A stretch of 64,000 bases of DNA from Pyrocephalus nanus (GCA_038380795.1 CM076267.1:14863501-14927500), one strand, 5' to 3'. Shown: positions 49,972 to 63,368, counted from the stretch's first letter. Numbers and translations are program-made. The notes: a model not told the origin generated them from the sequence alone.

Positions 49972-52210
49972 GTATATACTCACAGATCCCTTGGATATTT
50001 CCACTATTCTCCTAAGTCAAGTCAAATTTGTTTCAAGTCTCTAATTGCATTCTCAGATGTACGTTATTTTAGCTACATGCAACAGCTCTAGAACTAGCTC
50101 TCACTTGTCTGACAGGAGATTTAGAGAAAAAACAATGCTGTTAAACAAGCCCAGTAGGGGCTGATCCTGAGAGATATGCTGTGCTTTCCAAATCCAGGTG
50201 AATGGAAAGGGTGTGTGTCATCAGGCATTTGCTTAGTTACAAGGGTTCATGATCAGACACAGTAACACTGAGGATTTCCCTTGGGACCGTCATGTGGCAT
50301 AACACTGCCATACTCAACTTCAGAAAAAAAAAAGAGCAATTTTGTATGGGAAGACTGAACATGTGTCCTCGGCAGGACCCATTCCTGGTATAAAGGGGGC
50401 CGTGTGTGGTGACATTACGCCAGGATATCCAGGAGATGAATCCTGTGAATCCTGTGATAAGCTGAGATCCCTCTTGAGCTAAAAATCTGCTTCAGTATAA
50501 TATACATCTTGGACATTTGAGACTGCTTCCCCAAATTGTTACCAATACATATCTTAGGATTTTACATGTTAGGCTGCCCAGGTAACTTCCTCAACTACAG
50601 CAGCTTGTTTCTGGATCAGCAGGCAGAGATACACATGCTGCATACATACAATGCAGGCAGTAAAGTCAGAAGCCAGATAATCCTCTTAGTTTCATCAGTA
50701 GTAGATGAATTTCCATGTTGGCAGAGGCAAAAATCCACACGAGAAGACCATTTTACATGTCTCCTAACTGACCTTCATTGCATACAGTGGGACTTGATAA
50801 GGGAAGGGACACTGGAGACCAGAGAAAAAAAAAAAACACTCTGAAGTATGCTATAGGAGGACATCCTAGTGTCTCCCTGTGCTGAAGAAGCACCCACCAC
50901 ATGCACCAGCTCCACATAATTTTCACAGCAGGATCAGTCAGTAGACTTCCAGCTCTTCTGGGAAATGTCAGGTATAAAACACAGGGCTGACCCAGAGCCT
51001 GCTAAGATACCATGTCGACTCTCTGTCTTGCCCTGAATATCTTCCACTGCACACCAGAAATACAGGAAATCTCACAACTGTCTCTAAAAAATGCACAAAG
51101 ATTTCACTGGCAGGTATCCCTCTCCTTGGTGAGTGACTTCACCCTGGACCTTTGCACAAAGGACAAGTGCAATGTTTGTTTATGAATGAACTGAAGGCTC
51201 CATCAGGAAGGGAGTGTGGATTTAAAGGCAGGGCTGTTGGAGATGGAGTGCTGCTTGGAATTAAAGCAGAGAGAAATGAAAGAGCTGTGAGTGGGAAAAG
51301 TTAGTGTATTTACACCCATGGGAATGGGACTTGATTTTTGACCATTGCATTTCTAAGGAGGGTCTCCCAGTAGTACATCAGAATGGAAACCTTGTTTTGA
51401 AAGGGAAGTCTTGGCCTTGCATGTGGCCCAGACACAGCATTTGAAAGGGAGCTTAAGCATCACATTGATACACTCTCTCAAGGCCTCAGGAGAACATGAA
51501 ATGAGAGACTGTTACATCCAAGTGATGGCCTAGATCTACTGCTTCCTAACATACTTTATGTTAATTAAAGGAAGATTTCAAAACCATACACATTTTCTTG
51601 CCAAGATACTTAATTGATTTAGCAGCTTATGTAGTTAAAGAGTTTTGTAATTACATTTTATTGTGGGGGAGTATTTTAGGGATGGATGTTGCCATGCACG
51701 GAACACCTTCATGAGGTGCTGAGTGCCTGGGTTTCCCAGTGGCTGAACCCTCAGTGCTGGTGAGCTGAAAATCTCCTCTGGTGCTTGGGGTCATGCAGCT
51801 TCTAATGACTTGGTCCCACTAGACTGAAGTATTCAGTCTCACAGACCCCAGAATAACTGGCTTCTGAGCCAGTGTCTGCATGTAGGCAGCAATTCCCCAC
51901 TGTTAAAGGGGTTTCCCTCCCAACAGGCTTTGGCTCTCTCTGGTGATTTTTTTAACCCTCCGGTCAGATGCATTTGACTGTGTTGATAGGCTGACACTAA
52001 TACCAGTCCTTTCCTTCTTAAGTCTAATGTGGTTTCTCTGGATCTTCCTCCCAGGCAAATGCTTGCTCTCATTCAAGAAGAGGGGGAAAACACTAGCCAT
52101 TAACCCCAGGAAACACCTCATCCCCAAACGCACATCCCTGCCTTTCTGACCTGCCCTGTAAGGGCACAAATAAATTCCTGGCCCTGAAAGCACTTAAGCT
52201 AGATGGGAAG

Positions 52211-52290
52211 AGCTTTGATTTCCATAGGGAAACTGAGGCACAGGCAGGACAATTCCCCCATTCAAATCAGCATCGAAGTGCACATGGGGA
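52211..52290 (+). mobile_element. MIR-like SINE fragment
   Basis: CATAGGGAAACTGAGGCACA, then a diverged continuation, matches the MIR 3' region. Confidence 0.5.
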
Positions 52291-52444
52291 TCTATTTTAC
52301 CTCATAGCAAGACTCTCTTATGAGAGCAATTTGCACATCCTTGTGTGATGTGCAAATAAGCACACATGCAGTATATATCTATTTTTCTTCCCTCTCTTTA
52401 TGACTGAATAATCACACAATCTTTGTTCCACGGAAATTTGACTG

Positions 52445-52558
52445 CTGCTGTTTATTGCCCCCTGGAAACGGAATGACAACAGCCCACGGCTCCTCCACGG
52501 CAACTCGCAAAGGTCTCCTAAGCAGAGAATTATGCCCGTTGGAGGCAATAAACAGCAG
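52445..52558. repeat. Inverted repeat able to form a long hairpin
   Basis: CTGCTGTTTATTGCC (52445-52459) has its exact reverse complement GGCAATAAACAGCAG at 52544-52558. Pairing extends inward with CTGG/AACGG against CCGTT/GG (to 52471 and from 52536) with a small bulge. The loop is about 64 nt. Open frames span it on both strands, but neither resembles a protein. It could be a foldback element, a structured RNA, or chance. Confidence 0.75.
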
Positions 52559-53389
52559 GAACAGTAGAGTGACTAAGCACCAAAGATTCTGCATTTGTGT
52601 AGAAACTAGCAATGAGAAGGAGGTAAGGATGCCCTGGAGGATAGATAGTGCCTTAGGAAAAAAGTTTCCAGCATGTTCTAAAGAGAAAGGTTTCCACGCA
52701 TAAAACACAGGTCAAATTTGAACCTCATTCCACTCTTGAATCTGCCTGTGGTCCTGGATAAGGCTTCCATGCCAGGTATCAAGGCTTACTGGAAAAATGG
52801 AAAATCACAGGAGAACTGGACCAGAGTACCCTGAGATACATCCTCCTGCCCTTCCTGAAGTGGTTTGGATATGTGGTATCAGGAGAACCTGAAGACAGCG
52901 ATGGCATCTTTTCTATCTGAAGCCATCATGTGCTAGGACTCTGCTGAGCTCAAGCCTGTCTGGCTCTGGCACCCTTTGGGGAGCCCTCATTTAGGCAGAT
53001 AAGGATGAAAACCATGAGGGATCTCAGCACAGGATACTGCCCATCCAGCCTCTTTTCTCTGAGGCAGAGCTGATCCTGCAGTAGCATTGGCACTATATGC
53101 TCCTACAAATTTGCTGTCCCAATGAAATCCTGATGTACACAGGAAAAAAAATCATCTCCTTTTGTTCTCTTCCCTGACCACCTCCTTTCTACATTTTTCT
53201 TTGTGATTAATTTTTATGTTCAGTGGTATAAATTTTCCAGGTCAGTGCTAAGTCCCTTGGTTGTGTGATCTTTACATACCAGCAGACATATGCAGGGAGA
53301 TGAGAGGAGACCAAGTGCAAACCAATCCATCCTACTGACACTTTTATTTATCTATTTTCTTTCCCCATCTGCCACTGCTCAACTCCCTC

Positions 53390-53407
53390 TGTGTGTGTGT
53401 GTGTGTG
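53390..53407. repeat. (GT)9 microsatellite
   Basis: Nine uninterrupted dinucleotide units. Confidence 0.9.
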
Positions 53408-56400
53408 AAAGAAGGATGAGGAAAAGGGGTTGAGATACTGGTAGAGCACTGAAAAGCTCTCTGCTTGCAACTGTAACTGTTTGCTTTCTTTCCTACTACC
53501 TTGCTCTATCCATTGCTCATGTTCTGCTTTGTGGGAGAAAAAAACAAACAAACAAACTACTAATGTATCAAATAAAAATAACACAGGGCTTTTTAAGGCT
53601 GTTGCAAGATGCCAGGGTTACAGTCAGGAAGCTGGAGCCATCTGCCAAGCCCAGATTCAACACCAGTGGCGAAGCTGCCCTGCTGCCGGGTGCATTGGAG
53701 GCTCCCAAGTGAAAAGCACCTGTGTCCGGAGTCCACTGAACTGAGCCGAGATCAGTGGCTGAAATCAAAGACAGATGCACATCATCTGTGGATCAGGCAG
53801 AGAGGGGGACTCTTCACACACTGACTATTAATATTTCATGGTCATGACATCCAGCAACCACACTATGAGGAGAGACAGGAGTTTGTTCTAGGTTTGCATT
53901 TAACCATGCCTTCCCATTCAATGTGTGAGCCAAGGTTAATCATGGCACACAGGGGAGTTCTTTGCTCACTAGGCTTGGGCCAAGACCCAGATTTTTTCAT
54001 TTAGTCTGTATCAGCTGTAATAATTTGTACTCTACTGTGATCCAAGATGGTTCTGAATCATCAACTACAAGCAAGATCCAATGGCTCTTAAGTCTCTCAG
54101 ATACCAAATCATTCAGATAATCTCCATCTAGAGTACTTAACTTTTTCAGCAATCCTGTTTCCTCTTCTAGGACCTAAGCCTCAAGAACTCAAACACCAGG
54201 TATTTGTGGAGTGGCATGCATTCAAAATGCACTTCTTTTACAGCAGTGGTGTATCACACAGTGAGCTTGTTCTTGGAATGAGCATTTCTTAGGAGTTGTC
54301 AATACTTTAATCTGATTTATACAAGCTGTGTTCTCCCTCTCTCTCCCTCTTCCCTCAAATAAGCACTAATAAGTTCTCAACCTGGACAAATCCCAGGTAG
54401 TTGGATCAGTACCTGGCAATATATCAGGTTTGTTGCTGAAATCAGGGATGAAGCAGGGACAACTGGAAATGTTTTTTCCAGTTGTTTTTAATTCTGCTTG
54501 TAAATAGCTTGGTGCCTGTCTCAAGTATGACTACCCCTATAGGAATACACTTCAATTCTTATACCACTGTGTGCCAATTAAGTAATTAATGGAAGTCTGG
54601 AAAATCTATTAAAAAAAGTTGGTTGCATCCACAGGGAATGTTAATACTGCAAGGTGTCATGCCCATGAATAAAACCTGACAGCATCTACAAATTCAGAGG
54701 GAACTACCTGTTCTGTGTTAAAAGATCAAGTTCAGGCACTGATCAAATGATTTTCAAGACCCAGTCTTTAGGTTGTCTGTGGACTGGAAAGTATTTGCAG
54801 GGCATATGGGGGTTAGTCTTTGTCCTCCAGGACTCAGTTGTCACTTTACAACGATATGATGCATTAGACATTGCTAGACATGAATGTCAGTGCTTTTAGC
54901 CTCAAATTCTGTCAGCATGACATTGTGCCATGATGCAACCTCAGTCAGCATCTTGATTTGATTTGTGCATTACTTCACAATTCTCTCCAGGAGGGCTCAG
55001 GGTCCTGTTCTGCAAACAGCTCTGCAAATGAGAAAGGTCATCCCTACCACTGCTTATAGACCTTGACAGGCAGCAGCGCTCTCAGAGCATGGGACAGCAC
55101 CACTCATCCTGGCAAAATTACATGGAAATGGTGGCCATTTCCAAACTTCACTTGACCTCAGAGGCAATGCTTGATTTCTCTGTGTTACAGTGAATCCAGA
55201 TGGACAACAGGGAAGGAATCGAGGGACTTGCTGAAAACCCAGCTGCTGCTTCTGAGCTTGGATTTTCCAGGTCAATAAATTTCAAAATTTTTTCCCCTGA
55301 TAGAGTGAAGGAAAAAACCTTACTCTTCCACAGTCAGCCTTAAATAAGGCTCCTGCAAGATAATCTTTAAAAGAATTTTTTTGTCTGTTGAAAGAGGAGA
55401 CCCACTCCCAACCCACACTTCTGCACTGACTATCTTTTGATTCAATTCTGCCCCATAGCAATGAGCAGAGCTTCATCACCATCCTTCTAGACAGTAAGGG
55501 TCTAAATACCAAAGCATTTGCAGCACGGACACCTGTTTTCTAGAACCTGGATCAAGAATCATAAATCATTTCACATACACGAATGAACAGCTGTCCGAGA
55601 GCAAGAGCTCTCAACCCTCATCCCAACTAAATGCAGGCCAAGTTTCTGGCAGAAAACTCCCATTTCATCAACAAACTTTGGAGGTATTTCTGTCCTCAGC
55701 AATAGCAGCATAATCTCAGATTAGTACACACTTATACAAACAGAAGGCACATTGAGTTTATACACATGCACATATTATGTATATACAGATAAATGAACTT
55801 GCTGAAGAGTAATCTCCTGGGTTCATGATTTAGTGTACCCTTGCATGACAGGAGATCCAATCAGACAACTCTTGCACTTTTCTCCTTTCCTAATACAAGA
55901 GCTATGGAGCAACCACTGAATATGAAAGATGGAAAATGTCAAATAGACCGTCAGAAATAATTGTTGTTAAAACATCTGATCAGCAAGGGAAATGTATTGC
56001 CCCACAATATCACACAGAATAAAAATTTGCATTTTATAGTGGACAGCTATGTGATGATCACATGATGACATGATCTATTACCTAAAACCTGGGTCTGATG
56101 CCTAGTACAGACAAAAGAAAGTATTCAGTGGGCAACCATACTGAATAGGACAAGTATTTTCTTTATTCTTGTATAATTAAGCTAAATCTCCTTGTCTTTT
56201 ATTGTTGTAATTCTTGTGCTTTGTAATCCTTTTTACTGGACATAAATATTCCAAACAACAGTAGTTTCTTGAGTCCCAGAAGTTGAACTTAGACAAACTT
56301 TCTCAAACCATGACATAAGCAAACTTTCTGTGGATCCTTCATGAACCCTTCTCAAGGTTAGGTAGGAACTGTCCTATGGATGTTACACAAAACATCAACA

Positions 56401-56799
56401 TCAACAAAACATGTGAGCTTATAGTTGAATTTTGGCCTACATGGCAAACACTAAACTTGTTACTTGTTGTATAATGTGTAAAATCTATGTTTAGTTATAA
56501 CTCCACTGGGGAAAGTCCAACTTTGTTCTACTCACCTGTGAAAACCCTGCATACCTGTGCCACCACAGGAATAAAAAAATATTAATTGCACTATCAGTCC
56601 CTTTAGCTATTCATGCCACTCCTTCTCCCTCACCACACTGTATTAAGCCTTTTAAAGCCAAAAGTAGTGTAAATCTTTCTAAATGCCAGAGGACCATATT
56701 GCTACAACACTATCCGTCTTAACAGCATGTCAGATTTCTGAATGAGAATGACTTCTTTGGTGGGAATTTATACTGCTTCTCACTTCCTGAAGCACTGGA

Positions 56800-57010
56800 A
56801 TTGTGCTGCTCCCTAATGTTATTTTATTAAGATGCGATTTGTCATCAGATTGCTGAAAACAAGATAAAATGCTGGCTAATTAAATTCCTTATTTAACTTG
56901 ATGGGCATCTGCTTTCTGTAGTCACATTCTTTTAAACAGAACCTTTATAACTGCTTCTCAAGATTTGGCCATCACGATTTTTACTGTGATCAAAATGGGG
57001 AAATATGTTC
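56800..57010. promoter_or_regulatory. Candidate conserved non-coding element
   Basis: GCTGGCTAATTAAATTCC, TTTTATTAAGATGCGATTT and GATTTGGCCATCACGATTTT occur in unique AT-rich sequence. It is the most enhancer-like stretch of the distal intergenic region by eye, but untested. Confidence 0.22.
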
Positions 57011-60000
57011 CCTACATAAAGCACATGCATTCCCATTGCCTATGACCCTTGTTATTTATAATAACAGACGTACAGGCAACTGCAGCAGCACCTTGAGAGT
57101 GCACTGCCCTGACACTTCAAGAGCGCTCCCTGTTGTGGAATAATTGCTATCCCATGGAGCCCAGTGGAATGCACTGAGACAAGCTGGTAGCAAAATACTG
57201 TAGCTGACAGCAAGTGTTTTCTAGATGAGGCTGCTATACAAAATGTAACAAACAAATCACCTTGTGACTTCCCCCTTCTGTAGCAGATGAGACTCCCAAC
57301 ATAAAGGAAAGTCTTCTCTGTTGAAGGAGCAAGCTTAACAAGCTTGAACACACACTTCAAGTTGAGCATGTGCTTAAGAGCGCTGTTTGTCAAGGCGAGA
57401 TTCTGGCTCACTTTCCAAGCACTGCATTCATGGTGGTTTCTAAGATGAGAGCAACCCTTCCTGCATCACTGGTTGAGTGAAGTCTGGGGTAGAATAGAGT
57501 CCTGCACTGAGTCTACATTTCTAATCTAAGCAGTGGTCTTATGTTGCTCCCATCTAAGTCACAGCAGAGGATGGCAATTGTATCAGAACCCATTGTAAAC
57601 TCGTGGCTTTTAGGAAAATCTTGAGCATGCCAAAAGCCTGGGTCTGTCTCTTGGAAGCCTTGTCATCAGACTCTACCTCACACACAACTCCAGAGCTGCT
57701 TTGCCAACTCCTCTTGGTATGGAGTGTGCATTGAGATCCTTCATGGAAAGATGCTGCTCCTGTGAAAGGGCAAAGGACCATTAATATTACATTGGTGTTA
57801 ATTATTTACCATCAGTGACCTCTGATTCTACTGCTTAAAGGATTTCTCTGCAGCTCTGGGTCTCTCATGCACCAGGGAGGAGAACTGTGGCTAGCTTTAA
57901 CAAACAGGACCTCAAAAGTGTGACTTCATATCAATACTGAGGCCATAGGATTAGCAGCTCATTCCGAGCTTGAAAAGTAGTCTAGTAATTTAAGCTCCAG
58001 AATAGAACTAGGAATGCAACTTTGCTTTGTTTATCTTCATTTCCTAAAGAAATACAGCCTATGCAGTTAAATTGTCTCTGTGTACACACAAGCCTTTCCC
58101 TGTAACTTTGGATCCTTCTGCCAGTTCAACCACGTTTCACAAAGATAAAGGTCTGTTCAGCATCTGGACAAAAAAACCCAACTAGTTGTGTAGAGCAGAG
58201 AGGCGTGCTCTGCCCTCATCTTAAGCATAAGATATCGGAAAGTCCACATTTGCCAGTGCCCTCACCCCAGCTGGATCACACATTGTGTTAAATGCTGCCA
58301 ACATGGAAGGCTGGAAACACTGTTTGCATCTCACTGTAGGATGTGAGGTTTTTTCTCTTTTAAATCTTTGTTCTGGGTGCCAATGAACTGCCCCCCACAC
58401 CTGGGCTGCATCACACAAAAGATCACGAGTCGGCTCAGCTTTGCAGCAGCTCTGTGCGGGAAGCAGTGGCCTGGCAGCAAAGCAGGGCCATGTGCTGTGC
58501 AGACCATTGCTCTGGACTGGAGCTGTGGAGAGGAATCCAGCCAAAAAGGACAGAAGGCAGAAAAGAGACCCTGCAATCTGTTGGAGGGGTTGTACTATAA
58601 ACAAGAGCAGGAAGGTTTCAGCATGCCAGAGAAGAACAAGCTGTGTAGATAAAAGAGGCTGTTTCAAAAGAATGGAGGGTGACTAATTTTGCTTGCACTG
58701 GGTGGCCAGAAAGCCGGGGAAAAGAAGTGGTCTTCACTGAGCTGGCAGTCAGAGGAGGGGAGCAACCTTCTCATGCTAGAAAAACTCACAGAAAAGCCTC
58801 TGCAGATCCTCTTTCATCAGAGTTTCGAGAGCAGAAGGATTCAGCAAACTCCACATTTTGTCTTTGGTTCTACAAAGATGTTTGGGAAGGGAAAGGGCCT
58901 TGGCTATCAGATGGGCCAGCAGACCATGGTCCTTGATATTCCTCGGTGGCAGAGGGGAAAGTAGAGAGAATTAAGAGTTATGTAAGAAAAGAAAACCAGG
59001 GAATGGCAGAGGACGCAGGGGCCGCATCTCCCAAAACAAAGCATGTCCTGGCCCTACAAGCCAAGGGCTCTGATTGCCCATTAGGCAGCTCAGACCCTGC
59101 TGAGGATCCAAACCAGAGTAGAGGAAGCAGAAGCCTACAGAAGACAGATCCTGTAAAGAGTAGCAGCCCCAAAAGAAAGGCTTCTCCAACCAGAAGCAGC
59201 CCTGCCAGTCAAGTGGCTTTTCTCTGGCCCTCCTGCCCCAAGACCTTCTCTGAAGAGCTGACCTGCATGTTCCCAGTCCAGCCACTTGACTGATTTTAGC
59301 TGGGAAGAAACTTATAAGGCTCAAGAGCATGGGATAAATTTATTTTAGAAAGTGCAGCTACAAGTTCTCCAAAGTTCGTCAAAGACTGGTACATTTGGGC
59401 ACCAGTTATGGTGTCTCTGAGCTCAGTTTGGGCTAACAAAACCCTTCAAGAAGCAGGGGCATCTCAGGGCCGCTAGCCTGGGCTGATTTCCAGTTCTCTC
59501 TTTGCTACAGACAGCAGCTCTGCATGCAATTCAGCCCCAGCAGAGAGTGCCGGCTGGCCACACATCCAGGAGAAAGGAAGCCAGCCCTGTTCATGTGGAG
59601 AACCACCAAGGTGTGTTGGCAAGGTGGTGAAATGGGGCAAATACATTCAATATGACAGCAGGAGAACCTCCAAAGAGCAGCTCAAAACCCCTCAAAGGAC
59701 AATCCACGAAATTCCAGAATAGCTCTGGAGTCCTGGGTGACTTGTATTCCAGACACTAGCTGCTGCTTATATAAGATGTACAACACTGGCAGTTCTGGCT
59801 CATTTCAAGCCAGCAGTCAGGACCAGCCAGCCCAGCCCAAGAGGGGATGTTTAGAGCATGATCCAAGTGATGGCAAGATCCTGGTAAGAACTGCACTGAG
59901 AATCTTGTTTCCTTAAGTTGGTGGGAGCATTTCTTCATACAGGGGTGAACCATTTCCTCTGCAGCAGAGCTGGGGTGCACTAACCCTCCTAGTCTTCCCA

Positions 60001-60899
60001 GGATTTTCACCCTGCATCTCTGCTCCCTGACCCAGTATGTGGAAGGTGAGTCCGAGCCACTGCTGGAAGCATGTTCTGACTGAAGGGACACCTGGAGTGC
60101 TACCAGCAAACTGCTCACAAATGGCCTCTCATTTTGTAGGTCTGTTCTCTGCATGGCCGGGCTGTTCCTTGTGTATGGATGAAGTTGTGCCATATGGAGC
60201 AAATGCTTCAACGTCTGTCTGTGTCTGCCTGACCGTGCAACCCAAGGGCTCTCTGCAAACCATACTCTGCTCTCAACATTTTCACAAGTTGGGGACAGTC
60301 CCCGGCAGGGGCTTTTCTCTACTTTTCCCAAGTTTATTTTTTTTCACCTTGTAAATCTCCCAAAGCATAAGGAGCCATCAACAGAGACCTGGAACTCGAT
60401 AGCTGCTGGCAGGGAAAAGGTGGCTGGAAACAGTTGCAGGATTATGCTCTGCATGTTCTCTCTCTCGCCCATATGTGACACTGGGATCTGGTTTAGCTTT
60501 GGGCAGTTAAAAATGCGACAAGAAGGAGAAAAAAAAGTCTCTTGTCTGTTCCTTTCTCTCTCTGCTGTGTAGCCAGCTGGAGTCTGCATGGGAAGAAAGG
60601 GCAAAGGAGGAAGATCTGAGCAGAGACCGTGGGGCTGAGCATCATTTTCTAGCAAAGCGTTCTGCAGTGAGGGGACCTGGAACCTGCAATAAGGTTTGAC
60701 TTTTTTTCTTAAGGGAAGCTGGGACGAAACCTTGGACCCAATCTCTCTTTAGCTTATGGTTTTCTTTAAAAGCAGTGTGTTTGCGAGTGCCCCTGTGGAT
60801 GTGACATGCTCACGTCTGAGTGTGCAATTCCCAGGTGAGTAACAGCACTCCCAGTGTTGTGGCGTGTGTCGAGTTGCACCTCGTTCTTGCTGCTTGCCT

Positions 60900-61015
60900 T
60901 GTTTTTCTCGGGCTGACAAGCTCCTGACTAATGGCAGTCACTGCTGCTTAATCAGGAAGCAATTTAATGATAACCTTTTCTAATTAACTAGCAAAGAGAA
61001 GAATGAATAAACTGT
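60900..61015. promoter_or_regulatory. Candidate conserved non-coding element
   Basis: GCTTAATCAGGAAGCAATTT, AATGATAACC and TCTAATTAACTAGC occur within 70 bp. Inference from homeodomain-type motif density only. Confidence 0.22.
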
Positions 61016-61344
61016 GAAACAGCCAGCTGGCTTCAGTGTCTCCAGCCAAAGGGTCTGTCAGGTGGAAGAAAATAGTATCTGGGGACAGGGATAGCAGCTT
61101 TGGACCTGCCACTGGGCAGAGTAGTAAAATTCTGAGATGGGAGGGGGTTCTGGTGCTCCCCAGGGCCTTTTCTCTGCTTTCTCCCCAGTTACTGCTCTAG
61201 TCATGCACATGGGGATCATGACTGTTCAGGAAGGGCATCTTGCTGTGTATAATCAAGCCCCGTATATAATTAAAACCCTGGGAGACCCTTTTATTTTAAC
61301 TTTGAAGCAAATATGAGTGAAGGTACTTTATTATGAAGGTGTTT

Positions 61345-62015
61345 ACAGAATCATAAATGAGCCCAGGTTGAAGGGACCTCAAAAGACCATCTGGTCTAAC
61401 CTTTTGTGGGAAAGAGAGCCTAGATGAGGTTATCTATCACCTTGTCCAATTGGATCTTGAAAACCTCCAGTGATGAGGACTACTACACCATGTCCCTGGG
61501 GAGGTTGTTTCAGTGATTGATTATTCTCAATTAAAAAAGTTTCTGTCTCACATCAAGATGAAACCTCTTCCAGTGCAATTTGTTGAACAGTGTAGGGCCA
61601 ATATTGATCCCCGAGGGACCCCACTTGTGACAGGTTGCCAGCCTGAATAAAACCCATTGATTGCTGCCATTTGCATGTAGCCTGTGAGCCAATTTCCTAT
61701 CCATCTCACAGATCACCCCTCCAGTCTGTATCTGGTCAGTTCATCCATGAGGAGGCCACTTCCCTAGGTAGACAGAAAATGTTATTTTGCTGTATGTGAT
61801 CAGGTTTGTCTACCGTGATTCACCTTTAGTCAATCTGTGCTGGCCTTCCCAGTCACCTGCTTTGTTTGGTTTGCAACAGTTTCTCAGAAGACTCACTCTA
61901 CTACTTTCCTAGGGTCTGGAGTAAGACTAACAGATCTGTAGTTTCCTGTGTTCTCTTTTGCTTGTAGATAGCTCTGACATCTGCCCTCTTCCAAGCCCCA
62001 GGCACATCCCGTCAT
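61345..62015 (-). mobile_element. CR1 LINE in antisense, internally deleted
   Basis: Read on the minus strand this is CR1. The left end is the CR1 3' tail in reverse complement (ACAGAATCATAAATG, GGTTGAAGGGACC), then antisense of the ORF2 C-terminus (the RFHLDVRQKLF motif). From about 61583 it jumps to reverse-transcriptase sequence (GPTLFN) and continues to about 62010, where the minus strand encodes YLQAKENTGNYRSVSL, matching the CR1 motif ending DPGNYRPVSLT. The middle of the RT-to-3' region is missing. Multiple stops make it inactive. Confidence 0.85.
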
Positions 62016-62019
62016 CTGT

Positions 62020-62970
62020 CTGGTCACTGGTGATGTCCCCCAGGGATCAGTGTTGGGCTTTATCGATGATCTGGGGATCAAGCTGACCATTAGCAAATTC
62101 GTGGACAACACCAAGTTGGGTCAGCGTGCTGCTCTGCTGGAGGGCAGGAAAGCTCTGCAGAGGAATCTGGACAGGCTGGATCGATGGGCTAAGTCCAACA
62201 GCATGAGGCTGAACAAGACCGACTTTGGCCACAATAACCCCCAGGCAGCACTGCAGGCTGGAGGAACAGGCTGGGGCTGCTGGAAAGCAGCCCAGTGGAA
62301 AAGGACCTGTTGGTCCTTTTTCATCTGACAGCAGGTGAACATGAGCCAAATGTGTATGCCCACACGGCCAAGAAGGCCAGTAGCATCCTGGCCTTTATTA
62401 GGAATAGTGTGGCCAACAAGACGAGGGAAGTGATTGCCCCTTTTACTCAGCACTGGTGAAGCCACACCTCAAGTTCTGTGTCCAGTTCTGGGCACCTCAG
62501 TTCAGGAAGAGCATTGAGGTGCTGGAGCATGTCCAGAGAAGACCAACAGAGCTGAAGGGTCTGGAACACATGTCCTGTGAGGAGCAGCATAGGGAACTGG
62601 ATGTGTTCAATCTAGAGAAAAGGAGGCTCAAGGATGACCTTACCACTCTCTACAACTACGTGAAAAGATGTATCCAGGTGGGCTTCAGCCTCTTCTCTCA
62701 GGCAACTAGCAACAGGGCAAGAGAACAGAGTCTTAAGCTGTGCCACAAGAGGTTTAGATTGGACATAGGGAGAATTTATTTACAGAAAGGGTGATTAGAT
62801 ATTGGAATGGACTGCCAAGGGAGGTGGCAGAGTCAACGTCCCTGGAAGTGTTTAAGGAAAGACTGGATGTGGCACATGGTGCCATGGTCTAGTTGACACG
62901 GTGGTGTTTGGTCATAGGTTGGACTTGATGATCCCAGAGATGTTTTCCAACCTAACTGATTCTGTGATCA
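62020..62970 (+). mobile_element. CR1 LINE 3' fragment, sense
   Basis: The sense strand starts at the VPQGSVLG motif of the CR1 reverse transcriptase and continues through LLEGRKALQRNLDRLDRW (about 62135), VQFWAP, VLEHVQRRPTELKGLEH and EKRRLKDDLTTLYNY (to about 62660). The 3' UTR ends with GGTTGGACTTGATGATCC and CTGATTCTGTGATCACC. Frameshifts, an internal loss after VPQGSVLG and stops show it is dead. It abuts the antisense CR1 with RT breakpoints at nearly the same motif. Confidence 0.92.
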
Positions 62971-63346
62971 CCACTGTTCAAAAATGTCAAGAGAGTGGCC
63001 TTGCACAAATGTCAGCTGCTGCTCCTAACACCCAGGGGTGGACTCCCTCCTCAGTGCTGACAAACGCTGTCACATACCCTTCTCACACATCACCTCCAGG
63101 TTTTACTCCCCACTCAGACTCCAGTTAAGAGCCACACACGCTGGTGTGCCAGACCCACACAGCAGGGGCAGTCAGCGAGGGTGCCCTGCCCCGCCCGTGC
63201 AGCACCAGGTGCTGGCTGGGGCAAACCCCCAGCCTGGGGCCAGCAGCAGAGTCCCCGTATGTAGCCCTGAACCGAAGAGGGGCAAGTGGGTGGCGGGGGC
63301 GGGTCCCGGACCCCGCCAGCTCCGGAGGGACCGCCGCACCGCCCCC

Positions 63347-63357
63347 GATATGGCGCC
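63347..63357 (+). promoter_or_regulatory. YY1-like site
   Basis: GATATGGCGCC fits the YY1 core ATGGCG with moderate flanks. It lies just upstream of the ZNF143-type motif, a common arrangement at transcription starts. Confidence 0.4.
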
Positions 63358-63368
63358 GTCAGCACAAG

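Larger units (their letters stand above)
46091..61344. other. Intergenic region between MARCHF4 and the right-hand gene
   Basis: No coding gene is supportable in these 15 kb. Separately listed contents are AT-rich candidate regulatory blocks, a MIR remnant, microsatellites and an inverted repeat. Open frames near 58.2-59.3 kb and 59.8-60.3 kb are somewhat longer than elsewhere, but lack family resemblance and generally lack an ATG at the listed start. Confidence 0.6.

Noticed and set aside
58221..59293. Cluster of 80-148-codon frames on both strands
   Set aside because: The translations look random, with no conserved motif. Slightly higher GC explains the lack of stops. A non-coding transcript cannot be excluded but is not supported.
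59756..60331. 191-codon minus-strand frame
   Set aside because: The listed start is TTG. From the first ATG it is about 144 codons, with no recognisable domain.
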